Source: Gemmatimonadota bacterium
GTDB lineage: Bacteria > Gemmatimonadota > Gemmatimonadetes > Longimicrobiales > Gaopeijiaceae
Reading direction: 5' to 3'
Length of the DNA stretch: 6,011 nucleotides
Assembly (NCBI GenBank): GCA_016209995.1
Contig: JACQVC010000503.1
Span: 1-6,011 of the forward strand
Of the stretch, positions 5,720-6,011 are shown one piece after another. The translations under genes were made by a program, and so were the position numbers. Numbering within the stretch: position 1 is the stretch's first letter; every line of letters begins with the position of its first letter. The notes under the pieces were generated by a model. The model was not told the origin of the DNA and searched no databases. It saw only the letters and a program-made list of their open reading frames with translations.

Positions 5720-6011
5720 GGGACCCGGGCGCGGCGCCGTACTCGGCGGATTCAGCAGGCGCTCGAGGTCGACCCGCTCGATCAGCCATTCGTTGGCCTG
5801 GGTCTGCACGACGGTGAACGGCACCGTTACCTGCCGGTCACGAACGTGCATGAGCACCTCGACCTCGACCGCCTCGCCGCTGCGCCCGGGGATTGCCCGA
5901 TCGCCCGTCACCTCGTAGTCATCATGGCGCAATACTTCGGCGATCAGGGCCATCCGTTGCTCGACCTCGTCACGCGGGTACATCGTGACGATCGAGCCAT
6001 CACGGGTACCG
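5534..6011 (-). CDS. 3' part of an unrecognised gene, tail antisense to mce (5' end beyond the right edge)
   Basis: The frame is open from the right edge to a TAG at 5536-5534, giving 158 residues. The first part, up to about the LERLLNPPST segment, looks like real protein: a helix with DEVEQRMALIAEVLR, then alternating-hydrophobic strands (AVEVEVLMHV, VTVPFTVV) and a final NEWLIERVDLERLL. A helix followed by strands ending in W-x-I-x-x-V-D resembles the end of an NTF2-like or small lipoprotein domain, but I cannot name the family. An internal ATG at 5983 is possible, but no Shine-Dalgarno precedes it and the frame continues upstream as plausible protein. After the Pro-rich PSTAPRPGPS the frame has no stop, and its last 61 residues are read from the strand opposite mce. 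That tail is probably unconserved. Partial gene; function unknown. Confidence 0.6.
   Translation of the reverse strand, partial: GTRDGSIVTMYPRDEVEQRMALIAEVLRHDDYEVTGDRAIPGRSGEAVEVEVLMHVRDRQVTVPFTVVQTQANEWLIERVDLERLLNPPSTAPRPGPSALRLRFDQLDQDAAGTARVQEGDLATAGAWTRFPVDDRNVVLLQAMERGSQVGHAQCYVM

Noticed and set aside
4909..5817. Plus-strand open frame of 302 codons across trxA and mce
   Set aside because: It runs antisense to trxA and out of frame with mce; its Arg/Pro/Ser-rich product looks non-coding.

Overview
This 6 kb window is GC-rich bacterial chromosome. Most genes lie on the minus strand; one clear gene lies on the plus strand. A DUF4159 protein translationally coupled to a large DUF4175-type membrane protein, in high-GC DNA with a methylmalonyl-CoA epimerase nearby, is most reminiscent of Gemmatimonadota or a related Gram-negative phylum. 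That assignment is inference from gene content; there is no rRNA or other phylogenetic marker here.

Layout, right to left. (1) 5534 to the right edge, minus: 3' part of an unrecognised gene whose tail runs antisense through the end of the plus-strand gene mce. (2) 5318-5719, plus: methylmalonyl-CoA epimerase, VOC fold. (3) 5208-5317: divergent intergenic region with a strong Shine-Dalgarno for trxA and a weak sigma-70-like promoter candidate for mce. (4) 4851-5207, minus: thioredoxin with WCGPC, followed by a long GC-rich hairpin that probably terminates it. (5) 4572-4760: leader of the next gene, with short 8-bp-periodic repeats and a possible 16-codon upstream ORF. (6) 3600-4571, minus: 323-aa unrecognised protein with two similar beta-hairpin-like segments. 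(7) 3510-3587: a 25-bp imperfect inverted repeat resembling a MITE or IS remnant. It directly abuts the rsmI start and follows a 9-bp tandem duplication at the preceding stop codon. (8) 2657-3505, minus: rsmI, 16S rRNA 2'-O-ribose methyltransferase. (9) 1993-2670, minus: exported DUF4159 protein overlapping rsmI by 14 bases. (10) left edge to 1996, minus: DUF4175-type protein with three N-terminal membrane helices and a long alpha-helical C-terminal part. Its GTG start overlaps the DUF4159 stop in a GTGA junction.

The rsmI-DUF4159-DUF4175 genes look like one transcription unit, perhaps including the 323-aa gene. In other genomes, DUF4159 and DUF4175 proteins often sit with MoxR ATPase/DUF58/BatA-type envelope genes, so the continuation to the left may hold those. 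I see no CRISPR array, RNA gene, toxin-antitoxin pair or recognisable defence system. The best candidates for novelty are the inverted-repeat element at rsmI, the unrecognised 323-aa protein, and the 3' antisense overlap at mce.
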